64,000 nt of DNA from NCBI GenBank assembly GCA_041658565.1, contig JBAZZY010000005.1, forward strand, positions 1 through 64,000, in the 5' to 3' direction. Of this stretch, positions 15,769 through 25,450 are shown piece after piece. A program made the position numbers and the translations under genes. The notes below the pieces were generated by a model. It did not search any database and was not told the DNA's origin. It saw only the letters and a program-made list of their open reading frames with translations. The number at the start of each line of letters is the position of its first letter. The first letter of the stretch is position 1. Source of the stretch: Actinomycetota bacterium. Lineage in GTDB: Bacteria; Actinomycetota; AC-67.

Positions 15769-16713
15769 TTAGCGAATACCCGACCCGGACAACCGCCCCC
15801 GGACGCGAGCCCGCCCAACGGGATGGCCGCCCCCGAGAACCGGCCCGGTTCCATGCTCGAAAAGCGCTTCGGTCTGGGATTGGTCGATGAGTCCGAGAGC
15901 GTTCAGCACGTACAGCAGGGCCGGGCCGCGCGGGCGAGCCGCTCCGTCTCGGGCTTTGAGAGCAATTCCGATGCCCGGCCCGGCGACGCAGGTCAAACCC
16001 TCAGCCCCCGACTTCACGAGTAACGCCGGAACCGCAGTCATCACGTCGGTGTCCACACGCCGGGTTCCGCCGATGAGAAACGGGTGTGCGCGCATCGCTG
16101 CGGCCTCCGGTCCCCCATCGAGGCGCAAGAAGGCGCGCGCCAGCACCGCCAATTCCGCCACCACCGTCGGAGCACCGCAACCATCGACGAGTTCGCGCGG
16201 ACGGGTCCCGAAGAGCTCGGCGACCAGCTCCCGCACCGCCTGCTGGACGGGGTGATCCGGCTCGAGATACCGCTCCGGCGACCAGCCGGCCGCAATCGAA
16301 GCAGCGAGCATCGCCGCGTGCTTTCCGGAGCAGTTGTGGTAAATGGCGGCGCGCGCCGAAACCGCCAGCGCCGCTGCGGGATCAACCGGGACGTCGGGCG
16401 GACAGGCGAGCGCCGCCTCAGGCAATCCTGCGGCCGTGAGGATCGCACGCACCGCAGCAACATGCGCCGGCTCTCCACCGTGAGACGCACACGCGATAGC
16501 GAGCGCGGAATCGTCGACCGGCACCCATCCGCTTCGGATCGACGCGCGCGCCTGGATCGGCTTGGCCGACGACCGAAACGCTGCGGGACACGAAGGGTCC
16601 CCCGCCGACGCGACCACATTCCCCGCACCGTCCACAACGACAACATCCAGCAGATGCACGCTCTCGCACACGCCCGATCGCACGACTTCAACAACAAGCG
16701 GGTCTGCGCTCAT
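15769..16713 (-). CDS. Asparaginase II-family protein
   Basis: 314 residues of the asparaginase_II (Rhizobium AsnA-like) family, unrelated to the E. coli type II enzyme. Family hallmarks are RSSAKPIQA near residue 50, CASHGGEPAHV, HNCSGKHAAML, DGCGAP and the C-terminal GGGHPVGRARV. Known members hydrolyse L-asparagine to aspartate and ammonia. Its ATG overlaps the stop of the upstream phosphoesterase (ATGA), so they are coupled. Confidence 0.88.
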   Translation of the reverse strand: MSADPLVVEVVRSGVCESVHLLDVVVVDGAGNVVASAGDPSCPAAFRSSAKPIQARASIRSGWVPVDDSALAIACASHGGEPAHVAAVRAILTAAGLPEAALACPPDVPVDPAAALAVSARAAIYHNCSGKHAAMLAASIAAGWSPERYLEPDHPVQQAVRELVAELFGTRPRELVDGCGAPTVVAELAVLARAFLRLDGGPEAAAMRAHPFLIGGTRRVDTDVMTAVPALLVKSGAEGLTCVAGPGIGIALKARDGAARPRGPALLYVLNALGLIDQSQTEALFEHGTGPVLGGGHPVGRARVRGRLSGSGIR

Positions 16714-17453
16714 CGCCCCATCTCCAGGCGCGCGGCCAGAACCTCGGGCAGGCCGGCCGCGCAGATCTTGCGCTGTGCGCTCTGGACGTCATAAGCCACC
16801 CGGCGCAGAGTCACGCGACACTGGGACACGTCGAGAACCATATAGGCCGCTCTCGCATCCCCGTCGCGCGGCTGTCCGACACTGCCGGGGTTGCACATCC
16901 ACCGCGAAGAGGCCGGCAAGTCGATCGACTCGCCCTCGATCGGCACGAGGTGGTGGATCCCGGAAAGATCCCGCATGAACACCGCCGGCACGTGGGTGTG
17001 ACCGAAGAGGCACTTCGCGAAGTCGGCGGCGCCGAAACTCCGCGCCGCGTCCGAAGGGCGAACCACGTACTCGGCGACCGGATCCACCACTGATCCGTGC
17101 ACCAGCAAGACATCATCGTGCAGGCGTCGGACCGGAAGGTCCCGCAAGAAGGCGCGCGAATCCGGCGACAGATTCTCGGCGGTCCACCGAGTGGCCGCAG
17201 CAGCCACAGGGTTAAACCAAGATAGATCGAATCCACCGGCGGCAGCCAGGTCGTGGTTGCCCGCCAACATCACCAGCGGCGATACGCTCCGAACCAGACC
17301 CAGCGTAGCCTCGGGATCGGCCCCGTATCCAACGATGTCGCCGAGCACCACCGTTAGATCGGCCTCTTCGCTCCGCGAACCGACCAACACCGCCTCGAGA
17401 GCCTCGAGGTTGGAATGAATGTCCGACAACACGACCACTCGCACTGCGGTCAT
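16710..17453 (-). CDS. Metallophosphoesterase (calcineurin-like)
   Basis: 247 residues. All metal-binding motifs are in order: LSDIHSNLEALEAV (D-x-H), VLGDIVGYGADP (GD), LAGNHD, LVHGS and FGHTHVP. The family resembles YfcE-type phosphodiesterases and prpA-like phosphatases; substrate unknown. I chose the ATG at 17453, since upstream sequence in frame is the end of the HD-GYP gene in another frame. Coupled downstream to asparaginase. Confidence 0.85.
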   Translation of the reverse strand: MTAVRVVVLSDIHSNLEALEAVLVGSRSEEADLTVVLGDIVGYGADPEATLGLVRSVSPLVMLAGNHDLAAAGGFDLSWFNPVAAAATRWTAENLSPDSRAFLRDLPVRRLHDDVLLVHGSVVDPVAEYVVRPSDAARSFGAADFAKCLFGHTHVPAVFMRDLSGIHHLVPIEGESIDLPASSRWMCNPGSVGQPRDGDARAAYMVLDVSQCRVTLRRVAYDVQSAQRKICAAGLPEVLAARLEMGR

Positions 17454-17467
17454 GCTAGCCGAGGCGT

Positions 17468-18262
17468 CTACCCAATCCCGGCGACCGTAGCCGCGCGATC
17501 GAGCGGCCACGCGTCCATCCGCTCCGCGCACAACGCGGCGAACTCGTGCGCCAACTCAGGGTCGAATTGCGTTCCCGCCACGCGTACGATCTCGGAGACC
17601 GCCTCCTCAACCGAAAGCGCGCGCCGATAGGGCCTGTCCGACGTCATCGCGTCGAAGGAATCGACGACGGTGAATATCCGCGCAGCGAGGGGGATGTCCT
17701 CGCCGTCGAGTCCTCGCGGGTACCCGGCGCCGTCCCACCTCTCGTGGTGACACTCAACGATAGGAATCGCCCGGCGCAGGAACCGAATCGGAGCGAGAAT
17801 CTGCCCCCCGAGCAGCGGGTGCGTCTGCATGACCTCCCACTCCTCGCGCGTCAGCGGTGTCGGCTTCGTGAGGATGTGCTCGGGTATCCCAACCTTGCCG
17901 ATGTCGTGAAGGAGGAAGCCGAACTTGAACACCTTGTCGTCGGCCAGCACGGTGTCGACACGCTCGGCCAGAGCGACGGCGTAGTCATGCGCGCGGTTGA
18001 GATGGTGGAAGGTGTGCACGTCGCGCGCCTCGACGATGAAGGCCATCGCCTGGATCGTCGCGATGTAGGACTCCTCGATCTCGGCGACGGCATGCTCCAG
18101 CTCCCGGGTGCGCGCGCGCTCCTTGCGATGAATCCGGCTGAGATCGCGCGCAAACGCCAGCAACTGCCCTCGGATCGCCGCTTCGTTGAGGTACGGGGAC
18201 TCTCCCGGTTCACCGATATCGGAAATTCGCTCCTGAAGTGAATCGAACTCGTCTCTCATCAT
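17468..18262 (-). CDS. HD-GYP domain phosphodiesterase (c-di-GMP hydrolase-type)
   Basis: 264 residues. After an N-terminal coiled-coil-like region (about 25-65) comes the HD-GYP domain: LLHDIGKVGIP with the HD pair at 119-120, THPLLGGQIL, HHERWDGAGYP (GYP at 180-182) and DSFDAMTSDRPYR. HD-GYP enzymes degrade cyclic-di-GMP to GMP. The metal ligands look intact. The receiver gene at 18267 is 4 bp upstream on the same strand, so together they form a split two-gene version of the common receiver-HD-GYP fusion (RpfG type). Confidence 0.88.
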   Translation of the reverse strand: MMRDEFDSLQERISDIGEPGESPYLNEAAIRGQLLAFARDLSRIHRKERARTRELEHAVAEIEESYIATIQAMAFIVEARDVHTFHHLNRAHDYAVALAERVDTVLADDKVFKFGFLLHDIGKVGIPEHILTKPTPLTREEWEVMQTHPLLGGQILAPIRFLRRAIPIVECHHERWDGAGYPRGLDGEDIPLAARIFTVVDSFDAMTSDRPYRRALSVEEAVSEIVRVAGTQFDPELAHEFAALCAERMDAWPLDRAATVAGIG

Positions 18263-18266
18263 GGTC

Positions 18267-18665
18267 TCACGTAGTGGTCTTGCGTGGTCCCGCCACGATC
18301 TCGATCAGGTCCAAGGGACTGAACGGCTTTGAAAAGAAAGCATCTGCACCGGCGGCGGACGCGCGCGCCTTGTCCTCGGGGGTGTCGCGCGCGGTCAGCA
18401 TGACGATGCGGACATCCTCGAATCGCGGGTCCGTCCGTAGACGGCGGCAGACCTCGAAGCCGTTGACACCCGGCATCATCACGTCAAGCACGATCACGTC
18501 GGGGACGTTCTCACCGGCAACGCGCAGCGCCTCGGTGCCGTCGGCGGCCTGTCGGAGGTCAAACTCACTTTCGTGCAGCACTTCAGACAAAAGGGCTCGG
18601 ACAAGCGGGTCATCGTCGACGACGAGGACCTGCACGCGGCTGCCCTCACGCACTATCGATCTCAT
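18267..18665 (-). CDS. Stand-alone response regulator receiver
   Basis: 132 residues, a single CheY-like receiver with VVDDDP near residues 15-20, phospho-acceptor Asp61 in VIVLDVMMPG and the conserved Lys in FFSKPFS. No output domain. It precedes HD-GYP by 4 bp and presumably signals to it. The ATG at 18665 is used here; an in-frame GTG at 18635 with GAGGG upstream is a credible alternative start. TATAAG lies a few nt upstream of the ATG. Confidence 0.85.
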   Translation of the reverse strand: MRSIVREGSRVQVLVVDDDPLVRALLSEVLHESEFDLRQAADGTEALRVAGENVPDVIVLDVMMPGVNGFEVCRRLRTDPRFEDVRIVMLTARDTPEDKARASAAGADAFFSKPFSPLDLIEIVAGPRKTTT

Positions 18666-18737
18666 CCAGGAGTGATCTTATAGACAGCGCAGACCGCCCG
18701 TCTATAGCCCTATCGGGCGCAACGAGTCCCGCGAGAA

Positions 18738-19271
18738 CTACAGACTCGCGAGCAGATCGCCGGGATTGGCCTCGCCGGTCTTGTAGCGGCGGGCAATCTC
18801 CTCGGTGAGCCTGTCGAGCACGGCAAACACCTGGACGCGGGTCTCGGAAACCTCGAGTTCCGCACCCTCCAACTCCAGAACGTGCGCGCGAATCTCTTCG
18901 TCGCTAAGCGACGGCAAGTTGATCAAAGTGTCGTCCGATACGAGCTTGGTCACCCGTCGGCTGGCCTGCTGGAAGGTGATGTTCGGGTCTCGGGCGGTGA
19001 AGCTGCCGCGCGCGCCTCTGCTCTCTCCCGCGAGGATCTGCGGCAGTCGATCGACGATTGAGTCGGATTCGTCCCCGCCGGCCCGCAGTTCCAACTCGGC
19101 GCGCAGAATCGCGAGTCGCCCGTGAATCAGCCTGCGCTCGTAGGACAGCAAGGCTTCTTCCTCAGAGCAATCCATCCGCATCGCCCGGATCTCGTCCGTG
19201 GTGCGGCTTTGCAGATCGTTTGGGAATGTCGGATCGAGCACGCGATCCAGCCGGCGCCTTCCTTCCTTCAT
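18738..19271 (-). CDS. RsiG-like (aerial mycelium formation) anti-sigma family protein
   Basis: 177 residues. Residues 39-54 match the spacing of the RsiG c-di-GMP-binding motif E-x3-S-x2-R-x3-Q-x3-D: Glu39, Ser43 and Arg46 are present but His50 and Ala54 replace Gln and Asp. RsiG in Streptomyces is an anti-sigma factor that sequesters WhiG when loaded with c-di-GMP. The rest is helical and charged. A second motif copy, as in Streptomyces RsiG, is not apparent. The ATG at 19271 has TAGAGT (19279-19284) 7 nt upstream, indicating leaderless initiation. The neighbouring HD-GYP gene fits a c-di-GMP theme. Confidence 0.65.
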   Translation of the reverse strand: MKEGRRRLDRVLDPTFPNDLQSRTTDEIRAMRMDCSEEEALLSYERRLIHGRLAILRAELELRAGGDESDSIVDRLPQILAGESRGARGSFTARDPNITFQQASRRVTKLVSDDTLINLPSLSDEEIRAHVLELEGAELEVSETRVQVFAVLDRLTEEIARRYKTGEANPGDLLASL

Positions 19272-19318
19272 GGGCCCGACTCTATCGCACCGAGGCAACC
19301 CATGGAGTCCTCCAAGAC

Positions 19319-20842
19319 CTACAGACCCATCTCCTGCCGGGCTATCTCTCGCAGGTCCTTCTTCAGGATCTTGCCGATCGGGTTCTTGGGAAGTGCATCG
19401 GTGAACACAACCGACTTGGGAGTCTTGTACTTGGCCAGGATCGACCGGCAATACCCAAGGAGTTCCTCCTCGGTCGCCTCCGCCCCCGGCTTCAAGACCA
19501 CGTAGGCCCGGACCTCTTCTCCCAGCCGCGCGTCGGGGATCCCGACGACCCCCACTTCGCCCACGGCGGGGTGCCCGTAGAGGACCTCTTCGACGTCCCG
19601 CGGGTAGATGTTGAAGCCGCCTCGAATGATCATGTCCTTCTTGCGGTCGGTGATGTAGAGGTAGCCGTCTTCGTCGACGTGACCGATGTCGCCGGAGTGG
19701 AACCACCCGCCGCGCAGCGCCGTAGCGGTCTCCTCGGGCATGTTGTAGTAGCCCTTCATGACGTTCGGGCCTTGGATGCAGACCTCGCCCGGGGTGTTCA
19801 CGGGAACTTCCTTGTCGTCGTCGTCGAGGATCCTGATCCCGACGCCGGGCACCGGCCGGCCGCAGGACCCTTGTCGGCGTTCTTCGATTCGCATCACGGT
19901 CGCCGTCGGGCTCGTTTCAGTCAACCCGTACCCCTCGAGCACTCGGGCGCCCGTGCGCTTCTCGAACTCCTCGGTCAGCTCCAACGGCAGAGGCGCGGCT
20001 CCCATGACCACCCAGCGGAAGGTCGACCAGTTCACCTTCTCGAAGTCGGGGTGCTGCAGCATGTAAGTAAGCATCGTCGGGACCATGGCGCTGGACGTCA
20101 CGCCGTAATCGTTCACTGCTGCAAAGAACCCCTCGGCAGTGAACCATGGCAGCATCACTCCGGTGGCGTCGACCATCTGCCCCGTCAGCATCACGCTGAT
20201 TCCGAACAGGTGAGCCAAGGGCAGGCACATGACCGTGACATCCCCGTCGTGAATCGGAACCGCCCTAGACGAAGTCTCTGCGTTGAACAACTGGTTCCCG
20301 TGGGTCAACATCACGCCCTTCGGCCGCCCCGTCGTCCCGCTCGTGTAGGAAACAACTGCGAGGTCGTCGGAATCCCTGTCGACGATCGGATGTCCGGTCG
20401 TCGCGCCGGCGAGCAATGATTCGAAGGAAAGCGTCCCATCGCTGAACGGACCCGCACCGGTCACGATCACGATCGGGGGACTCGGCATTCCCGCGATCGA
20501 CTCGGCGATCTTCGGCGCGAACTCCGGCGAGGTGATGACGACCTTGGCGCCCGAGTCGTGCAAGATGTGCTGCACCTCCGGCACCGCGAGCAAGAACACC
20601 ATCGGCATGATGACGGCGCCGACGCGCGTGATGGCGCCGTAAGACGTAAGCACGTCCGGGGAATTCGGGAGCATGACGCCGACACGGTCGCCGGGCACCA
20701 CTCCGATCTCGGCGAGTGCGGTAGCGAAATGCCGACTGCGCTGCAACTGCCAGACATTGGTCAGCCTGGTGCCTTCGAAGATAAGCGACACGCGCTCCCC
20801 GTATCGCTCGACGTGACGTTCGGCAAGGATGGCTAGGTTCAT
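19319..20842 (-). CDS. Acyl-CoA ligase, AMP-binding (FadD-like)
   Basis: 507 residues, class I adenylate-forming enzyme. Core motifs are YTSGTTGRPKGVMLTHGN (P-loop, A3), GYGLTETSPTATV (A5), HSGDIGHVDEDGYLYITDRK (A7-A8 hinge) and the catalytic lysine in NPIGKILKKDL (A10). It activates a carboxylic acid, probably a fatty acid, to the acyl-CoA thioester. I chose ATG 20842; the longer reading has no ribosome site. Divergent from the ABC exporter at 20969. Confidence 0.88.
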   Translation of the reverse strand: MNLAILAERHVERYGERVSLIFEGTRLTNVWQLQRSRHFATALAEIGVVPGDRVGVMLPNSPDVLTSYGAITRVGAVIMPMVFLLAVPEVQHILHDSGAKVVITSPEFAPKIAESIAGMPSPPIVIVTGAGPFSDGTLSFESLLAGATTGHPIVDRDSDDLAVVSYTSGTTGRPKGVMLTHGNQLFNAETSSRAVPIHDGDVTVMCLPLAHLFGISVMLTGQMVDATGVMLPWFTAEGFFAAVNDYGVTSSAMVPTMLTYMLQHPDFEKVNWSTFRWVVMGAAPLPLELTEEFEKRTGARVLEGYGLTETSPTATVMRIEERRQGSCGRPVPGVGIRILDDDDKEVPVNTPGEVCIQGPNVMKGYYNMPEETATALRGGWFHSGDIGHVDEDGYLYITDRKKDMIIRGGFNIYPRDVEEVLYGHPAVGEVGVVGIPDARLGEEVRAYVVLKPGAEATEEELLGYCRSILAKYKTPKSVVFTDALPKNPIGKILKKDLREIARQEMGL

Positions 20843-20968
20843 GGCCGAATACGGTACCCGGCAGCATGCGAAACACACAAGAAAAGCGCGGCAGGTGCTC
20901 TTCCCCGGCCGCTAGACTCACCCACATCCCTCGTCGCTCCGCCCCGACCCCGACGGGGGGTAAGCCCC

Positions 20969-22705
20969 TTGAGATCCGACAACGCACTGCTCCGATGCCG
21001 CGACTTCGCGCGCCCGCACGCGCGCGGCTTGGCGTTCTCTCTTTTGGTTGGGTTCGGGATGATGGGCGCGGGACTCGCGATTCCGCCGATCGTCGGTGCC
21101 GTAATCGATGCGCTGCGCGCCGGCGAACGTCGCACCGTCGTGGTGCTCGGACTTGCGGTCGTCGGCGTCGGCCTCGCCGAGGCCGGCCTCGCCTACGTCC
21201 GCCGGACCACGGCCGCGCGCGCCTCAATCGGCATGGAACGCGACATGCGGGACGCGATCTACGCGCGCCTGCAACGCTTGCCGGTGTCGTTCCACGACGG
21301 GTGGCAGTCGGGTCAGTTGCTCTCGCGGGCCATGGGCGACCTGTCGACCATCCGACGGTTCATAGGCTTCGGTCTGGTGTTCTTGGTCATCAACGTGGTT
21401 CAGTTCGGAGCCGCGCTTTACTTGATGATTCGACTGAACGCACCCCTGGCGGTGTTCACGGCAGCAATCGCGATCCCCGTCGTGCTCTTCACGCGCCGTT
21501 TCGACCTGCGCTACCACGACATATCTCGGAAGGTGCAGGACAACGAAGGCGATCTGACGACGATCATCGAGGAGAGCACGACGGGCATCCGGATCATCAA
21601 GGCATTCGGACGCGCCGCGTTCGTCACGCATCGATTCGGCAAGCAGACAGACGTGGTCCACGACTCGAGCATGGAAGCCGTCCGGCTGACTGCATCGTTT
21701 TGGACGCTGCTGCACTTGCTGCCCAACCTCAACTTGATGGCGGTCCTGGGATTCGGCGGATGGGCCGTGTCGACCGGACGCATGTCGGTCGGCGGACTCG
21801 CCGCGTTCGTCGGCTATCTCAATCAACTCACCTGGCCGATTCGAAGCGTCGGGTGGATTCTTGCCGGCGCCGAGCAGGCCAGAACTGCGGCCGAGCGCGT
21901 CTTCGAAGTCCTGGACACGCAACCGTCTGTCTCCGAACGCCCTCGCGCCGTCAAGATCGACGCGGCAGCGGGACACATCCGGTTCGAGAACGTCGCGTTC
22001 GCGTACCCGGGCTCGCTGGCGCGCGTGCTCGACGGGCTGGATCTGGAGGTTCGTCCCGGCGAAACGCTGGCGATCGTCGGGTTGACCGGATGCGGGAAGA
22101 CAACGGTCGCATCGCTGGTGCCTCGGTTACACGACGTGTCGGGAGGCCGGGTCTTGCTGGACGGAACCGATGTACGCGACGCAACGCTTCACTCTCTCCG
22201 CGGCCAGATCGGGATGGCGTTCGAGGAGCCGATCCTGTTCTCGATGAGCGCGCGCGAGAACCTGTTGCTCGGACGCGCGCGCGCCACCGACGACGATATC
22301 CGGCGCGCGCTCGAGACCGCCGACGCCACCTTCGTCTACGACCTTCCGTGGGGACTGGACACCCGCATCGGCGAGCAAGGCCACTCACTGTCGGGCGGAC
22401 AACGGCAGCGACTCGCGCTGGCGCGGGCCATCATCGGCAACCCACGCGTGTTGGTGCTCGACGATCCACTGTCGGCCGTCGACGTGCACACCGAAGCGCA
22501 GATTGAAGCGGCACTGGCGCGCGTGCTCTCAGGGACGACGGCGCTGCTATCGGCGCACCGCCCCTCCACCCTCGCGCTCGCCGACCGCGTCGCCCTGCTG
22601 GACGGCGGGACCATCGTCGCAACCGGAACGCACACCGAACTGCTGGAGAGCGTTCCGCTGTACCGCGACGTCCTGTCCCACGACGCCCGGGAGGATGCGC
22701 GATGA
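20969..22705 (+). CDS. ABC exporter half-transporter, subunit with degenerate catalytic site
   Basis: 578 residues: a six-helix transmembrane domain (about 1-310) and an ATP-binding domain. Walker A is GLTGCGKTT, the signature LSGGQRQRLALARAI, and Walker B VLVLDDPLSAVD with Asp in place of the catalytic Glu. That substitution marks one half of a heterodimeric exporter with an asymmetric site. TTG start at 20969 with a G-rich ribosome site 8 nt upstream. The downstream partner overlaps by 4 nt (ATGA). Substrate unknown; lipids, peptides and drugs are all possible for this class. Confidence 0.88.
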   Translation: MRSDNALLRCRDFARPHARGLAFSLLVGFGMMGAGLAIPPIVGAVIDALRAGERRTVVVLGLAVVGVGLAEAGLAYVRRTTAARASIGMERDMRDAIYARLQRLPVSFHDGWQSGQLLSRAMGDLSTIRRFIGFGLVFLVINVVQFGAALYLMIRLNAPLAVFTAAIAIPVVLFTRRFDLRYHDISRKVQDNEGDLTTIIEESTTGIRIIKAFGRAAFVTHRFGKQTDVVHDSSMEAVRLTASFWTLLHLLPNLNLMAVLGFGGWAVSTGRMSVGGLAAFVGYLNQLTWPIRSVGWILAGAEQARTAAERVFEVLDTQPSVSERPRAVKIDAAAGHIRFENVAFAYPGSLARVLDGLDLEVRPGETLAIVGLTGCGKTTVASLVPRLHDVSGGRVLLDGTDVRDATLHSLRGQIGMAFEEPILFSMSARENLLLGRARATDDDIRRALETADATFVYDLPWGLDTRIGEQGHSLSGGQRQRLALARAIIGNPRVLVLDDPLSAVDVHTEAQIEAALARVLSGTTALLSAHRPSTLALADRVALLDGGTIVATGTHTELLESVPLYRDVLSHDAREDAR

Positions 22706-24516
22706 ACGCAACCGACTCCTGGAGGGGCGTAGCCGCCGAAGATACCGACGCGCTCGAGGGAAAGACCGCATCTCTCTTGCAGCGGCGCAGCAGGCATCTG
22801 CTCGGCTCGCTGCTGCGCCCGTACCGGAGCCGCATCCGGCTGGGGACGGGCTTGATCGTGCTGAACACCGCCGCAGACTTGACCGTTCCCTTCCTCGTGG
22901 GTGCAGGAATCGACGCCGCGATCCGACCGTCCGACCGCCACCCCTCTCCCACCCTGCTCGCGGTTCTCGCCGGCCTCGCTGCGGCGGTCCTCGTGGAGTC
23001 CATCACGAGCTGGGTCTTCTTGCGGGTGATGGGGCGCACGACCCAGGACGTCCTACGCGATCTGCGCCGGCGCGTGTTCACGCACTTCCAGCGCCTGAGC
23101 CTGTCCTTCTACGAGCGCTACACGTCGGGACGGGTGATCGCGCGCCTAACGTCGGACATCGACTCAATTACCGATCTGCTTTCCACCGGGATCGCCGACC
23201 TCGTCTCCAACATGCTGAGCATTGCGGGGATCTCAGTCGCGCTCGTCCTGCTCGACCGTCCGTTGGCCGCAGCAACACTTGCGGTCTTTCCGGCAGTGAT
23301 ACTGCTGAGTCGCTGGTTCCGTGATCGCTCGCGGGTGGTGTACCGCACGACGCGGCGCACGGTCGCACTGGTCATCGTGCACTTTGTGGAATCACTCGGC
23401 GGCATCCGCGCGGTCCAGGCCTTCCGCCGCGAAGCGCGCAACGAAGAGATCATGGCCGACGTCAACGCTCGCTACTGTGACGCGAACGTCGAGTCGATCC
23501 GCCTGCTTTCAATCCTGGCACCGGGACTGCACTTGTTCGGCCGCCTAGCCACGGCCGTTGTTCTTATCTACGGAGGGACGCGAGTCCTCGACGGAGATCT
23601 CCAGATCGGAGTGCTCGTTTCCTTCGTTCTGTACGTGGGGCGGTTCTTCGAACCGCTGCAAGAACTGAGCCAGGTCTACAACCTTCTGCAGGCGTCCTCG
23701 GCGGCGCTGCAGAATCTGTCCGGGATTCTGGAGGAGACTCCGGGTATTCCCGAACCGTCCGATCCCGTCGTTCCCCTTGCGGTCACCGGAGCCGTGCGCC
23801 TGGACAACGTCACGTTTGCGTACCGGAACGACCCGGTGTTGCACCAGGTATCGCTGCACGTACCGGCAGGACAAGTCGTCGCCCTGGTCGGCAGGACCGG
23901 CGCCGGCAAGACCACCGTAGCTCGACTGGTTTCGCGCTTCTGGGATCCCACCACGGGAGCGGTTCTGCTCGACGACATCGACCTTCGGCAGATCCCTGAC
24001 GCCGTACTGCGGCGACATGTCGCGATGGTCACCCAGGAGTCCTTCCTGTTCTCCGGCACCGTCGCCGATAACATCGCGCTGGGACGCCCCGAGGCCTCGC
24101 GCGACGAGGTGGTGGCGGCTGCCGAGGCGATCGGCGCGCGCCGCTTCATCGAGTCCCTCCCACAGGGCTTCGACACCGACGTGCGCAAGCGGGGTGGGCG
24201 GCTGTCCTCAGGCCAGCGTCAACTCGTCAGTTTCGCGCGCGCATTCCTGGCCGACCCCAGGGTCCTGATCCTGGACGAGGCGACATCGTCGCTGGACATA
24301 CCGTCGGAGCGGTTGGTGCAGCGCGCACTGAAGACGCTGCTTGCCGGCCGGACGGCGATCATCATCGCCCACCGCCTGTCGACGGTGGACATTGCCGACC
24401 GCGTGCTCGTCGTGGACGACGGACACATTGTCGAAGACGGAAGTCCTGCGGACCTGCGCGCGTCCGGCGGTCACTACGCCGCCCTTCACGCCGCCTGGCG
24501 CGACAGCCTCGTGTGA
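22702..24516 (+). CDS. ABC exporter half-transporter, catalytic partner
   Basis: 604 residues with a transmembrane domain (about 40-350) and ATPase. Walker A GRTGAGKTT is intact; the signature is altered to LSSGQRQLVSFARAF; Walker B VLILDEATSSLD keeps the catalytic Glu. The altered signature here pairs with the Asp-type Walker B of the first subunit to form the degenerate site, as in TM287/288-type heterodimers. Translationally coupled to the upstream subunit. Confidence 0.88.
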   Translation: MNATDSWRGVAAEDTDALEGKTASLLQRRSRHLLGSLLRPYRSRIRLGTGLIVLNTAADLTVPFLVGAGIDAAIRPSDRHPSPTLLAVLAGLAAAVLVESITSWVFLRVMGRTTQDVLRDLRRRVFTHFQRLSLSFYERYTSGRVIARLTSDIDSITDLLSTGIADLVSNMLSIAGISVALVLLDRPLAAATLAVFPAVILLSRWFRDRSRVVYRTTRRTVALVIVHFVESLGGIRAVQAFRREARNEEIMADVNARYCDANVESIRLLSILAPGLHLFGRLATAVVLIYGGTRVLDGDLQIGVLVSFVLYVGRFFEPLQELSQVYNLLQASSAALQNLSGILEETPGIPEPSDPVVPLAVTGAVRLDNVTFAYRNDPVLHQVSLHVPAGQVVALVGRTGAGKTTVARLVSRFWDPTTGAVLLDDIDLRQIPDAVLRRHVAMVTQESFLFSGTVADNIALGRPEASRDEVVAAAEAIGARRFIESLPQGFDTDVRKRGGRLSSGQRQLVSFARAFLADPRVLILDEATSSLDIPSERLVQRALKTLLAGRTAIIIAHRLSTVDIADRVLVVDDGHIVEDGSPADLRASGGHYAALHAAWRDSLV

Positions 24517-24520
24517 GAAC

Positions 24521-25363
24521 TCAGATCGACGGTGCCCCGCGCAGAACCTCCAGGGGGGACACAAGCAGGCGATCCCCCAGCAGCAACTGCCCCACGACGA
24601 CATACGGGCCCACTCCCATCCACGGGTCGTAGAACAGGCTGCGATAACCGGCTGTAACCCCCGCGAACTCCAGGTGGACGCCTGCGACACCCCCCTCAGC
24701 GGTCGTCGTGGACTCGACCGTTCCCGTCTCCTCGTGCTCGTCGCTATAGGTGGCGACGAACTCGGGGTCCCACGCGAAGTACCCGCGCGGATTCCCGTCG
24801 GAGTCACGGAAACCGACCCCGTTTTGCGCCGGCTCAATCGTCGCATCCTCGACAATCAGATTCAGGTCGAAGTCCAGCGTGCTCTCGGTTGACTGCCACG
24901 GCCAGTCCTCGACACTGAGGTCGAACTTCGAGCCGTTGTCCGCGGTGTTGAAGTGAAATACGAACCGAACCCGGGCCTGGCCCACGGCGCCACGGTCGCC
25001 CCCCTGGGCGCCTTCGCCGGGCGCGCGCACATCAGCCGTCACGCCGAACGCAATGACGATTTCGTCGCCCTCCTGGGTCACCGTGCATTCCGAGGCGTCC
25101 TGCGGATAAGCCCGCTCGAGATTCATCAACCCGAGAACCTGATCGCCCGCGCGCTCGGTCAGCGCGACCGTCTTCACGTCGAAGGACGAGCCCTCGGCGG
25201 AAACATTCTCCACCTTGATGTGACCCTTGAATCCCTGGAACCAGATCCGCACCTGCTCATTCTCGAACGCCGTGTTCGGGCCGCAGCCCGAAGACGGCAC
25301 ACCGGCCGCCGGGGCAGCCACAACGGCAACTGCGAGGATTAGAGTCGAGATGATTCGCCGCAT
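24521..25363 (-). CDS. Secreted protein of unknown function
   Basis: 280 residues with a signal peptide: MRR, a hydrophobic core rich in Ala/Val/Leu to about residue 20, then mature sequence starting around GVPSSGCGPN. The rest is rich in beta-type segments and acidic residues, with VRFVFHFNTADNGSKFDLSV and a Thr/Glu-rich loop. I recognise no family or catalytic motif. GGAGGT lies 6 nt before the ATG. Ends 5 bp from the convergent ABC gene with no terminator visible between. Confidence 0.65.
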   Translation of the reverse strand: MRRIISTLILAVAVVAAPAAGVPSSGCGPNTAFENEQVRIWFQGFKGHIKVENVSAEGSSFDVKTVALTERAGDQVLGLMNLERAYPQDASECTVTQEGDEIVIAFGVTADVRAPGEGAQGGDRGAVGQARVRFVFHFNTADNGSKFDLSVEDWPWQSTESTLDFDLNLIVEDATIEPAQNGVGFRDSDGNPRGYFAWDPEFVATYSDEHEETGTVESTTTAEGGVAGVHLEFAGVTAGYRSLFYDPWMGVGPYVVVGQLLLGDRLLVSPLEVLRGAPSI

Positions 25364-25450
25364 GCCGGACCTCCACCGAAAGTGCTCATCCGCTAGTTGA
25401 TTTGACGGCGGATCGCGAGTTCCTGCCGGGAAGAAGACACGTCCTTGCGC

